From contig DATIHQ010000021.1 in NCBI GenBank assembly GCA_035480535.1, positions 1-27,065 on the forward strand: DNA of 27,065 bases. The letters are read 5' to 3'. The stretch is from DATIHQ01 sp035480535. Lineage in GTDB: Bacteria > Chlamydiota > Chlamydiia > Chlamydiales > SM23-39. A program made the translations under genes and the position numbers. Below, piece after piece: positions 8,321 to 14,987 of the stretch (position 1 is its first letter; every line of letters begins with the position of its first letter). Below the pieces are notes generated by a model. That model had not been told where the DNA came from and did no database searches. It saw only the letters and a program-made list of their open reading frames with translations.

Positions 8321-9331
8321 ATGAAAAAAAAGACAATTTCAATTGTTGGAGCCACCGGCGCTGTGGGCCAACAAATCATTCATCTTTTGGCTGAACGAAA
8401 GTTCCCGATTCAGCAACTGCGCTGTTTTGCCTCGCCTCAATCTCAAGGCCAACCAATCTCATTTCAAGGAGAAAAAATCCCCCTTGAAATTCTCCGCCCC
8501 AATTGTTTTGCCGACACTGATCTCGCCTTTTTTTGCGCCGGCTCAACCATTTCTAAAGAATGGATTCCCCAAACTCACTGCTTTGTCGTCGATTCCAGCT
8601 CCGCTTTTCGGATGCAAGTGCCGCTTATCATTCCTGAAATCAATGCCCACCTCCTCACTCCCCAAACCCGCATCGCCGCATCCCCCAATTGCGCGGCCAC
8701 CGTGCTTCTCCTCCCCCTTTTCTCCCTCCACCGCAAATTCGGCGCAAAGAGAATCATCGCCTCCACCTATCAAGCGGCCAGCGGTGGGGGCTTGCGCCTC
8801 CTCAAGCAATTGCAGCAAGAAACTCACGCCGCGCTCCACAATCAACCCATCGACTCCCCTCTCCCCTACGCCTTTAATCTCTATCCCCACAATTCCCCCC
8901 TTCATGCAAGCGGTTACGTCGAAGAAGAGCTGAAAATCCGCGATGAAACCAGAAAAATCTTAGAAGACGACCAAATCCAACTGAGTGCGACCTGCATCCG
9001 CGTCCCCGTCCTGCGCGCTCACTCCCTCTCTGCCAATGTGGAATTCCGCCACCCCTTCACGCTCGACGCCATTTACGAAACGCTCTCCCACGTCCCAGGC
9101 CTCAAAATCTTTGAAGACCGCGCCCAAAACCGCTTTCCCACTCCCCTCGACGTCACCGGCAAAAACGACATCTACTGCGGCCGCTTCCGCATCGACCCAA
9201 CGCAACCCAACACCCTCGAATTCTGGGCCGTGGGCGATCAACTCTTAAAAGGCGCCGCTCTCAACGCCGTTCAAATCGCAGAAGTTATGCAAAAGGAGCT
9301 GGCGATTCGAAGCGGAGCACTTCTTGGGTGA
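8321..9331 (+). CDS. asd: Aspartate-semialdehyde dehydrogenase
   Basis: Reduces aspartyl-4-phosphate to aspartate semialdehyde with NADPH, the branch point to diaminopimelate and the threonine/methionine family. 336 residues. The N-terminus SIVGATGAVG is the dinucleotide loop; SPNCAAT contains catalytic Cys124, STYQAASGGG contains Gln151, and a later RAHSLSANVEF block carries the active-site His. ATG 8321 gives the canonical beginning; an in-frame TTG at 8303 would add six non-conserved residues and overlap gmhA. No strong ribosome-binding site is visible. Codons here favour C in third positions more than flanking genes. The 3' end overlaps the convergent RluA-type gene by 47 bases. Confidence 0.92.
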   Translation: MKKKTISIVGATGAVGQQIIHLLAERKFPIQQLRCFASPQSQGQPISFQGEKIPLEILRPNCFADTDLAFFCAGSTISKEWIPQTHCFVVDSSSAFRMQVPLIIPEINAHLLTPQTRIAASPNCAATVLLLPLFSLHRKFGAKRIIASTYQAASGGGLRLLKQLQQETHAALHNQPIDSPLPYAFNLYPHNSPLHASGYVEEELKIRDETRKILEDDQIQLSATCIRVPVLRAHSLSANVEFRHPFTLDAIYETLSHVPGLKIFEDRAQNRFPTPLDVTGKNDIYCGRFRIDPTQPNTLEFWAVGDQLLKGAALNAVQIAEVMQKELAIRSGALLG

Positions 9332-9941
9332 CGGGGTGTTTGAAGGCGAGGGAGGCGCAGTGGAGATGGATTGTTTTGCCGTCGCCGGTTTGACTGCCGT
9401 AACGTTGGTCGCCGACGATGGGATGGCCAATGGCGCTGAATTGGGCGCGGATTTGGTGGTAGCGGCCGGTTTCTAGCTCGATTTTGACGAGAGTGGTGTG
9501 TTGGAGGTAGTGAAGCACTTCAAAGGTGAGGCGCGCTTGCTTGGCTTCGGGGTCTGAGGGCTTTCCGATGAGGGCGCGGTGCTCTGCGTGGATGAGATAG
9601 TGCTCGAGACGGCCGAGTTTTTCGGCGAGGATGCCTTGCACTTCGGCGAGATAGACGCGCTGGATTTCCATGAGGCGCGATTGTTCGTTAAGGCGGGAGA
9701 GCGCTTTGCTGGTGCGGGCAAAAAGAACAAGGCCGCTGACGGGGCGATCGATCCGATGGATGCAGTGAAGAAACACGGCGCCCGGTTTGTTGTATTCTTT
9801 TTTCACCCATTCTTTGGCAAATTCTTCGAGAGAATCACTGCCCGTTGCATCGGGTTGCGTGAGAAGACCTGCCGGCTTCAGGGCGATCAAGAGGTGATTG
9901 TCGCAGAAAATGACATCAGGAGCGCTGTCGGACGACTTCAT
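9285..9941 (-). CDS. RluA-family pseudouridine synthase (no S4 domain)
   Basis: Isomerises uridines in rRNA or tRNA. The catalytic motif is HRIDRPVSG with Asp65, and a TGRYHQIRAQ...GHPIVGDQRYG block completes the active site. At 218 residues it consists of the catalytic domain only, resembling E. coli RluA or TruC rather than RluC/RluD; the target cannot be deduced. I chose ATG 9941, which removes a non-conserved N-terminal extension; it overlaps trmH by 26 bases. Its last 47 bases are shared tail-to-tail with asd. Last gene of the long minus-strand operon. Confidence 0.87.
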   Translation of the reverse strand: MKSSDSAPDVIFCDNHLLIALKPAGLLTQPDATGSDSLEEFAKEWVKKEYNKPGAVFLHCIHRIDRPVSGLVLFARTSKALSRLNEQSRLMEIQRVYLAEVQGILAEKLGRLEHYLIHAEHRALIGKPSDPEAKQARLTFEVLHYLQHTTLVKIELETGRYHQIRAQFSAIGHPIVGDQRYGSQTGDGKTIHLHCASLAFKHPVTQEVLRFESPAPFA

Positions 9942-10692
9942 AGAGGAGAATGGTGGTTGCTGATGCGACATTGAGCGAATCGGCCACTCCAAACATGGGG
10001 ATCCGCACCGCAATGTCTTTCATCCAAGTTTCGCTTAAACCATATTGCTCGGTTCCCACCGCAATTGCAACAGGGACTTTTAAATCGGCTTCAGTATATT
10101 CCAACTTCGCATGGGGCGTTGCAGCGACAATCGCAATCCCCCGCTGCTTCAAAAATTGCACAGTTTCTTCCGAGTTCGCCTCAATGACGGGCACTGTAAA
10201 CAACGTCCCCACACTCGATCTCACGACATTGGGATTGTGAATATCGGTTGTTGGATCGCAGACGATCACTGCGTGAACGCCAGCTGCATCGCACGAGCGC
10301 AAAATCGTCCCCAAATTGCCCGGTTTCTCAATGCTCTCTGCCACAACTAAAAAAGGAACCTTGGGAAGTTTTAAATCACTCAATCTCAAGTGAAGCTGCG
10401 GCGCAATGGCAAGCAGCCCATCGGGGCGATCGCGGTAGGAAATTTTCGCAAATACATCTCCCGTGCATTCAAGAGCTTCCCCACCCGCTTTTGCAATCAA
10501 TTCCCTTTCATTTTCACCCAAAAATAACTCAGGGCAATAAAATAGAGTCTCCACCTTCCGCCCCGCATCGACAGCTCGTTTCAGCTCTCGATACCCTTCA
10601 ATCAAAAACTGTTGACTTTCCTCGCGCGCGCGCCGATCGCGCAACTTCACCGCCTCTTTGATCCGAGGATTTTGCAAGCTGGTAATTTTCAT
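9916..10692 (-). CDS. SpoU/TrmH-family RNA 2'-O-methyltransferase
   Basis: SPOUT-class enzyme methylating ribose 2'-OH of rRNA or tRNA; 258 residues. Residues 1-95 form an RNA-binding substrate domain starting ITSLQNPRIKEAVKLRDR. The knotted catalytic domain shows motif 1 ESIEKPGNLGTILRS with the conserved Asn and Arg, motif 2 AVGTEQYGLS, and motif 3 DSLNVASATTILLYE. This arrangement matches the RlmB/TsnR-like group; the target base is not predictable. It corresponds by position to a SpoU methylase of Chlamydia (recalled as CT403). The start overlaps the DUF2442 stop as ATGA. Confidence 0.9.
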   Translation of the reverse strand: MKITSLQNPRIKEAVKLRDRRAREESQQFLIEGYRELKRAVDAGRKVETLFYCPELFLGENERELIAKAGGEALECTGDVFAKISYRDRPDGLLAIAPQLHLRLSDLKLPKVPFLVVAESIEKPGNLGTILRSCDAAGVHAVIVCDPTTDIHNPNVVRSSVGTLFTVPVIEANSEETVQFLKQRGIAIVAATPHAKLEYTEADLKVPVAIAVGTEQYGLSETWMKDIAVRIPMFGVADSLNVASATTILLYEVVRQRS

Positions 10693-11024
10693 CTAGATCT
10701 CGATTTAGCTTTAGGCCGAGATCTTCTAACTTGAGGGGGTTTCTTCTTTTTGACCGATTTAAGCCTTCGTGCATTTGGGGCTGGATATCCTCGAAGAAAT
10801 CCTTCCGTGCTTAGATCTTCGTCAATTTCAGGCCAATGAATCCCATATCCTCCTCCACAAATCTTCCAATGAGCTCTTTGTTTAGGAGTGGCATTTAAAA
10901 GTCTTGGATACCAAGCCAAAGGAACAGAAATTGTGCGGCCATCCGCAAGATCAACAACGATCATATCTCTGGTAAAATGAACTCCCTCTGCACGCTCATC
11001 TGCTTCAATTTTTAAAGTGTTCAT
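10689..11024 (-). CDS. DUF2442 protein, partner of DUF4160
   Basis: Small protein of 111 residues. The core (about 1-85) has the DUF2442 pattern: a VHFTRDMIVVDLADGRTISVPL strand pair, WYPRLLNAT, and WEID-like GIHWPEIDEDLSTEGFL. The C-terminal 25 residues are a Lys/Arg/Pro-rich tail that could bind nucleic acid. It overlaps the upstream DUF4160 gene by 20 bases. The two families often occur as adjacent pairs in mobile contexts and have been suspected of being toxin-antitoxin modules; I know no firm biochemical function. Here the pair interrupts a conserved chlamydial operon and is coupled by ATGA to the SpoU methylase. Confidence 0.8.
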   Translation of the reverse strand: MNTLKIEADERAEGVHFTRDMIVVDLADGRTISVPLAWYPRLLNATPKQRAHWKICGGGYGIHWPEIDEDLSTEGFLRGYPAPNARRLKSVKKKKPPQVRRSRPKAKSRSR

Positions 11025-11241
11025 GCCATTTATCCAGAAAAAGTTTTTGATGTTTCTCTATCAATTCACATATTTTATTTAGTTCTTGAGGTCGAAATCC
11101 TCGATTCATCGCTAATGAGATTTCTTCTAACCAAAATTTAGCCATAAATCCATCTCTTTCTATGTGTACGTGGGGAGGTTCTTTTGATTCTCCGCTAAAA
11201 AAATAAAATCGATAGGGGCCTACCACAAGAATCGTCGGCAT
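11005..11241 (-). CDS. DUF4160 protein, partner of DUF2442
   Basis: Protein of 78 residues with the full DUF4160 pattern: PTILVVGPYRFYFFSGE at the start, EPPHVHIERDGFMAKFWL in the middle, then a helical end. ATG 11241 is preferred because AGAGG sits 5 bases before it and the family begins MPTI; an in-frame ATG five codons upstream exists. The compact size and the His-Val-His-Ile motif suggest a small nuclease-like or toxin-like fold, but that is inference. First gene of the inserted pair, 24 bases after the methyltransferase stop. Confidence 0.82.
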   Translation of the reverse strand: MPTILVVGPYRFYFFSGESKEPPHVHIERDGFMAKFWLEEISLAMNRGFRPQELNKICELIEKHQKLFLDKWHEHFKN

Positions 11242-11265
11242 GAAAACCTCTGCCATTAATCTAAA

Positions 11266-12096
11266 CTAAATTTCCTTTGTAGTCCATTTGGCGAAGCAGC
11301 CGCTGGGGATGGGGAGAGTGCCGGGGGAATGGAGTGCCATTTCTCCTATTTCGATGTGCCCTTTGGGGAGCGTTTGGCCGAGGAGGTGGCGCAGAGAGAG
11401 GGGAGTGAAACCGGGTGTGTGGCAGGAGAAGATGACGAAGAGGGGCTTTTTTGTGAGCAGTTGTGAACAGAGTTCGAGGAGAGGGATGATTTCCTCTTCG
11501 ATTTTAAATATTTCTCCTTTGCTTCCGCGGCCGTAGGTGGGAGGATCGAGGACAATGCCGTCGTAGAACGATTCGCGCTTAATTTCCCGCTTGAGAAATT
11601 TTATGGCGTCGTCGACGATCCAGCGGATGGGGGCGTCGGTGAGGCGGTTGAGGGCGGCATTTTCGCGGGCCCAGTCGACCATTCCCTTCGATGCATCGAG
11701 ATGGCACACTTGCGCGCCTTGCTGGGCTGCTGCGAGCGTGACGCCGCCTGAATAGGCAAAGAGATTGAGGACGCGGGACGATTTGGAGAGGAGCGGGCGC
11801 ATCCATTCCCATAGATCGGCATGTTCGGGAAAAAGTCCCAGATGGCCAAAATCGGTGGGAGAGATCTTAAATTCCACGCCACCGTGGAGAATGACCCAAG
11901 AAGAAGGGAGTTTCTGCTTGAAGGTCCAATGATTTTTTTCTTTCTCGCGGGTGAAACGGGCGGAAGCTTTCTCCCATTCTTGCTTGAGCGTACAGCGCCA
12001 AACTGCTTGCGGACAGGGGCGGATGAGGGTGTATTCGCCGAATTGTTCGAGTTTCTGGCCGTCGCCGCTATCGAGGAGTGCGTAATGGGTTTTCAT
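11266..12096 (-). CDS. Class I SAM-dependent RNA methyltransferase (COG1092/RlmI-like)
   Basis: Predicted cytosine-5 or guanine-N2 rRNA methyltransferase; 276 residues. Residues 1-105 give a short beta-rich substrate region. SAM-binding motif I is LNLFAYSGGVTLAA (about 110-123), an acidic LDAS turn follows, and motif IV is LDPPTYGRG with Asp-Pro-Pro-Thr-Tyr at 184-188. It lacks the PUA domain of E. coli RlmI. The start at 12096 overlaps the CinA stop as ATGA; the longer open frame upstream is Arg-rich shadow sequence. Position matches the chlamydial SAM methyltransferase next to SpoU (recalled as CT404). Confidence 0.85.
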   Translation of the reverse strand: MKTHYALLDSGDGQKLEQFGEYTLIRPCPQAVWRCTLKQEWEKASARFTREKEKNHWTFKQKLPSSWVILHGGVEFKISPTDFGHLGLFPEHADLWEWMRPLLSKSSRVLNLFAYSGGVTLAAAQQGAQVCHLDASKGMVDWARENAALNRLTDAPIRWIVDDAIKFLKREIKRESFYDGIVLDPPTYGRGSKGEIFKIEEEIIPLLELCSQLLTKKPLFVIFSCHTPGFTPLSLRHLLGQTLPKGHIEIGEMALHSPGTLPIPSGCFAKWTTKEI

Positions 12097-12758
12097 GAGA
12101 AAGTAAAGGCGTTGTGGGCAATACGGCGCCAGAGTGCGCCGAGTGCGGTTTGTGTTGCAAATTCTATCGCGGCGTTGCGCTCTTGCGGCAGTGCGATTTT
12201 TCCTGAGTCGATTCTCGTTCCTCGGCGCCCTACAGCGATGTAGAGAGTCCATGCATCGGGGCCTGCCATGCCAGAGAGCGCCGCAGCGAAATCTGCATCG
12301 GTCTCTTCAAAGAGGCCTTGCACCATTTGCTCAACAGCTTCGCGACTCACTGGTGGTGTCGAATGAGACATATGCAAAAAGCGCTCTTTCCATTGCGTAG
12401 AGTAGGCGACGATCGATCCCAGAAGGAATTTCGATGCGCCTGGGATGGCAGTCAATTGCGCGGCTAGCCGTCCGCCTGTGATCGATTCAGCGAGGGCCAG
12501 GGTTTTCTTCTCCGCAATGAATTCTCGATGGACCGCTTCTTCGATTCTCCCCTCTCCATACATAAATGTGGGAAACTTCTTTTCCATTTCCCGAATGATT
12601 TTATCAACTGGCTGCTTGCTTTTAAATAGAATTTGCAAAGAACCGAAAGTGGATGTGAGGGAGATCTCCACTTCGGGGTGTTTTTCACGTAACTCTTGCA
12701 AGACAGGTTCCACCTCTATTTCTTTCAGAAGGCAGAGGGAGCGCGTCTCATGAAACAT
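12093..12758 (-). CDS. CinA-related protein, NMN amidohydrolase (PncC) domain
   Basis: 221 residues. The C-terminal part (about 75-215) is the CinA/PncC domain with LALAESITGGRLAAQLT, PGASKFLLGSIVAYS and LSGMAGP blocks; PncC deamidates nicotinamide mononucleotide. Residues 1-70 resemble only the linker/KH-like region that joins the two halves of full-length CinA. The N-terminal MoaB-like pyrophosphatase domain is absent, so this is intermediate between stand-alone PncC (about 160 residues) and full CinA (about 410). ATG 12758 has GGGGGA 4 bases upstream. It overlaps the unknown gene before it by 11 bases and the methyltransferase after it by ATGA. Confidence 0.82.
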   Translation of the reverse strand: MFHETRSLCLLKEIEVEPVLQELREKHPEVEISLTSTFGSLQILFKSKQPVDKIIREMEKKFPTFMYGEGRIEEAVHREFIAEKKTLALAESITGGRLAAQLTAIPGASKFLLGSIVAYSTQWKERFLHMSHSTPPVSREAVEQMVQGLFEETDADFAAALSGMAGPDAWTLYIAVGRRGTRIDSGKIALPQERNAAIEFATQTALGALWRRIAHNAFTFS

Positions 12759-13416
12759 GGATCCCCCGCGCTGCAAGTTGTGGATGGGAATGGATCCAAG
12801 TGAAACAATTTTTGCCGAGGCGAATCGGAACGTTCGTTTTCTTTCCCTCTACGGTAAATGGCGTGGCCCGCGTCGTTTCGCGCACCCATTCCCGAATATT
12901 CTGGAAGAAGGAAGATAGCCCCACTTCTGAGAGCTCCATCGTCTTTGGATTTTGGTAAATCTGAGGAAAACTAAATTGGAGGCCCCAAAAGATGCTTTCC
13001 GCTCCCATCGACATGGGACGAAAAACTCCATCGAGGGGCGAATAGGCAAAATAGTGGGCTTGTACTTGCACGACAGGCTGAGCAATTTTCATGAGGTAGC
13101 GTTCTTCCCCTACTTTTTGGAGCCAGAGAGCGTTAGGATCTGGAGAAAAAGCGCAGGCGAGCGTGCGTCTTAGCTCGGCATCGGTGGGGATGCGCCCCTG
13201 CTTAAGAGCTTCGATCCAAGAGGCGTATTCATCGAGGAAAAAGGATTTTGCCATCGGAACTTGGGAAAGAGAAATCACCCCTGTCAGCGGATAGATCTCA
13301 AAGGGAATGGAAAAGAGTTTTTCCAATTCCTCCCGATCGCAGAGAACTTGGAATTTCAGCCACTTAGATCCTTGATAAATCCCCTCTTCTGAGGGTGTTG
13401 AGATACGAAGAGTCAT
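12748..13416 (-). CDS. Unknown conserved-looking protein in the lspA-cinA operon
   Basis: Protein of 222 residues that I do not recognise. No signal peptide, membrane segment or coiled coil is visible; composition is that of a soluble globular protein with many aromatic residues. Notable blocks are LTGVISLSQVP, YFAYSPLDGVFRPMS, IFWGLQFSFPQIY and a C-terminal NCFTWIHSHPQLAARGI. It starts at an ATGA overlap with lspA and ends 11 bases inside cinA, so it is certainly translated with them. The location between lspA and an RNA methyltransferase gives no clear functional hint. Probably a Chlamydiae-specific family. Confidence 0.8.
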   Translation of the reverse strand: MTLRISTPSEEGIYQGSKWLKFQVLCDREELEKLFSIPFEIYPLTGVISLSQVPMAKSFFLDEYASWIEALKQGRIPTDAELRRTLACAFSPDPNALWLQKVGEERYLMKIAQPVVQVQAHYFAYSPLDGVFRPMSMGAESIFWGLQFSFPQIYQNPKTMELSEVGLSSFFQNIREWVRETTRATPFTVEGKKTNVPIRLGKNCFTWIHSHPQLAARGIHVS

Positions 13417-13913
13417 GATGTTTGCAATTCTTTTTTCGAAAAACGGGAAAGGAGAAAAAGGATCATTACGCCGATGGAAATATAGGAATCGGCCAGATTA
13501 AAAATGGGGAATTCATAGCCCCAGAAAGTAAAGTGGAGGAAATCGATCACATGGCCATAGCGCCAATAGTCGATGGCATTGCCAGCCGCGCCGGTGACGA
13601 TAAGCCAAAGGGGGAATTTTGCCGTTTGCCCACGATGGAAAACCAAGAGATAAAGCACCAAACCAAAGATGATCGCCGCCCTGATTCCAAATAAAAGTCC
13701 TGAATGGCCTGCGAAAACACCCCAAGCCGCCCCGCTATTGACAATCGTATTGAGAGAAAAGGTGATGCCGCCGAAAAGTCCTGAGAAGATCCCAATGCCC
13801 CCGAAGGGATAGAAGCGGCCGCTGAGCCAAGGAATATATTCGAGAGCGAGTATTTTAGAGGCGATATCGAGACCCAGCAAAAAAACAAAAAGGAAAAAGA
13901 GCCGCTTGCTCAT
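13413..13913 (-). CDS. lspA: Lipoprotein signal peptidase (signal peptidase II)
   Basis: Inner-membrane aspartyl protease that removes signal peptides from diacylglyceryl-modified prolipoproteins. 166 residues with four hydrophobic segments. The first catalytic block is GNAIDYWRYGHVIDF with Asp124, the second FNLADSYISIG with Asp142. NSGAAWGVF is the conserved periplasmic loop. The long periplasmic stretch between the first and second membrane segments (about 25-60) is Gly/Phe-rich. Start overlaps the dksA stop as TAATG, stop overlaps the next gene as ATGA. The nrdR-dksA-lspA order agrees with Chlamydia (recalled as CT406-CT408). The lipoprotein-type metal-binding protein at 16334 is a likely substrate. 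Confidence 0.95.
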   Translation of the reverse strand: MSKRLFFLFVFLLGLDIASKILALEYIPWLSGRFYPFGGIGIFSGLFGGITFSLNTIVNSGAAWGVFAGHSGLLFGIRAAIIFGLVLYLLVFHRGQTAKFPLWLIVTGAAGNAIDYWRYGHVIDFLHFTFWGYEFPIFNLADSYISIGVMILFLLSRFSKKELQTS

Positions 13914-14278
13914 TAGATCAGCCCTTTTTCAAATTTCTCTTGCGCCTTCACCGTCATCGTCGCATAGGGAATGGCTTCCAATCGCTTGAGGGGAATTTCC
14001 TCTCCCGTGATATCGCAAATGCCGTAATTTCCCTCTTCGATCTTCTCTAAAGCGCGATCGATTTGGCGGAGAAGGCCAAATTCTTTGTTGGTCACTTCTA
14101 AATTAATATTTTTTACGAAATCGTCGGTTCCCTCGTCTGCCGAGTGCTGCGAATACCCCTTCGCATCATCGGGTTCGGTCACCTCTTTTTTCGTTCCCTG
14201 CACGGCGCGTGTTACCTGTGCTCGCAATTCTTCAAGTCTTTTCTTAAAGTGGGCAATTTCATTTTTCTTCAATGGCAT
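13913..14278 (-). CDS. dksA: DksA/TraR-family transcription factor, zinc-ligand-poor
   Basis: Binds the RNA polymerase secondary channel to tune initiation. 121 residues from ATG 14278 (GAGG 8 bases upstream). An N-terminal coiled coil (about 1-35) leads to the acidic tip (about 35-55, including PDDAKG and SADEGTDDF), a second helix, and a finger region ending RLEAIPYATMTV. Of the four zinc cysteines of classical DksA only Cys88 remains, in YGICDITGEEI. Many DksA/TraR relatives in Planctomycetes-Chlamydiae and others lack the full set, so the finger may fold without zinc. It overlaps the nrdR end by 20 bases. Whether ppGpp matters is doubtful, since chlamydiae are generally thought to lack it. 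Confidence 0.85.
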   Translation of the reverse strand: MPLKKNEIAHFKKRLEELRAQVTRAVQGTKKEVTEPDDAKGYSQHSADEGTDDFVKNINLEVTNKEFGLLRQIDRALEKIEEGNYGICDITGEEIPLKRLEAIPYATMTVKAQEKFEKGLI

Positions 14279-14753
14279 GGGTCGTTTCCTCTTCCTTAAA
14301 TGCGCCCTCCGGGGCAATTGATTCGATCGCTTCCAATAATTCTTTAATATCTTTAAATCGCTTATAGACACAGGCAAAACGGATATAGGCGACCACATCG
14401 GTTTCTTGCAGATGCTTCATCACTATATCGCCGAGCTCCCGGCTTGTAATTTCCCTTACGCCCCGGGCCATTAAATCGGCTTTAATCTTATAGGCCAAAG
14501 CTCTCACCTGATCATGACTTACCCTCGTATGGCGGCTGGCGGCATCCATCCCATGGATCAACTTCTCCTGCGAGAAATCCTCAAAGGTGCCATCCCTTTT
14601 CTTCACCTGAAGGCTCAAATCGACCGTTTCAAATGTCGTAAACCTCCGCATGCACTGGCAGCATTCTCGTCTCCGCCGAATCGCGTTGATTTCGATCGCA
14701 TCGCGCGAGTCGGTCACTTTTGATTCTTCGTGGTTGCAAAATGGACAGCGCAT
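14259..14753 (-). CDS. nrdR: Ribonucleotide reductase regulator NrdR
   Basis: Repressor of ribonucleotide reductase genes that senses ATP/dATP. 164 residues. The N-terminal zinc ribbon uses Cys3, Cys6, Cys31 and Cys34 (MRCPFC and ECCQC), followed by RRRRE and RFTTFE, then an ATP-cone domain (about 47-137, starting VKKRDGTFEDFS). A charged C-terminal extension of about 15 residues follows. First gene of the long operon; a promoter candidate lies at 14834-14863. I searched the upstream region by eye for a NrdR box (ACACTATATATTGTGT-like) and saw none, so autoregulation is not indicated. Confidence 0.95.
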   Translation of the reverse strand: MRCPFCNHEESKVTDSRDAIEINAIRRRRECCQCMRRFTTFETVDLSLQVKKRDGTFEDFSQEKLIHGMDAASRHTRVSHDQVRALAYKIKADLMARGVREITSRELGDIVMKHLQETDVVAYIRFACVYKRFKDIKELLEAIESIAPEGAFKEEETTHAIEEK

Positions 14754-14833
14754 AGAAATTCAAACCTAGGCGTCAAGCCTTTCCTTTATTTAGAGTGTTA
14801 AGAGATTTTTGTGAATCCTTTTCGTGCGCATCG

Positions 14834-14863
14834 AATATATCAAAAGGCTCTCTCCCTTTTCAA
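14834..14863 (-). promoter_or_regulatory. Candidate promoter of the nrdR operon
   Basis: Reading the minus strand, TTGAAA (14863-14858) and TATATT (14839-14834) are separated by 18 bases. Transcription would begin about 75 bases upstream of nrdR. No other good promoter precedes any of the ten genes of this operon. Confidence 0.5.
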
Positions 14864-14924
14864 GACAAGAAAAATAAATTTTAAAAGGAAATATTTATAT
14901 AAATAAATTATAACAGTTTGTTGT

Positions 14925-14954
14925 TTGACATAAAAAACAGTCATTTAGTAAAAT
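14925..14954 (+). promoter_or_regulatory. Strong sigma70-type promoter of the Ser/Pro-rich gene
   Basis: A perfect -35 TTGACA (14925-14930), an 18-base AT-rich spacer and a -10 TAAAAT (14949-14954), with a very AT-rich upstream region (14870-14920) resembling an UP element. The start codon is 33 bases after the -10, with AAGGAAG between. Confidence 0.7.
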
Positions 14955-14987
14955 AAACAGCGAAATTAAAAAGGAAGATTTGTTTTA

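Noticed and set aside
8343..8933. 196-codon frame overlapping asd in another frame
   Set aside because: Pro/Ser-rich shadow produced by C-rich codon third positions in asd.
12097..12252. N-terminal extension of the RNA methyltransferase to a 328-residue form
   Set aside because: The extra residues are Arg-rich shadow of the CinA coding end; the ATGA-coupled ATG at 12096 gives the family-like start.
13595..13620. Frameshift or damage in lspA suggested by overlapping long frames on both strands
   Set aside because: The 166-residue LspA frame is intact with both catalytic aspartates; other frames are shadows.
14754..14833. NrdR box upstream of nrdR
   Set aside because: No ACACTATATATTGTGT-like site on either strand by eye.
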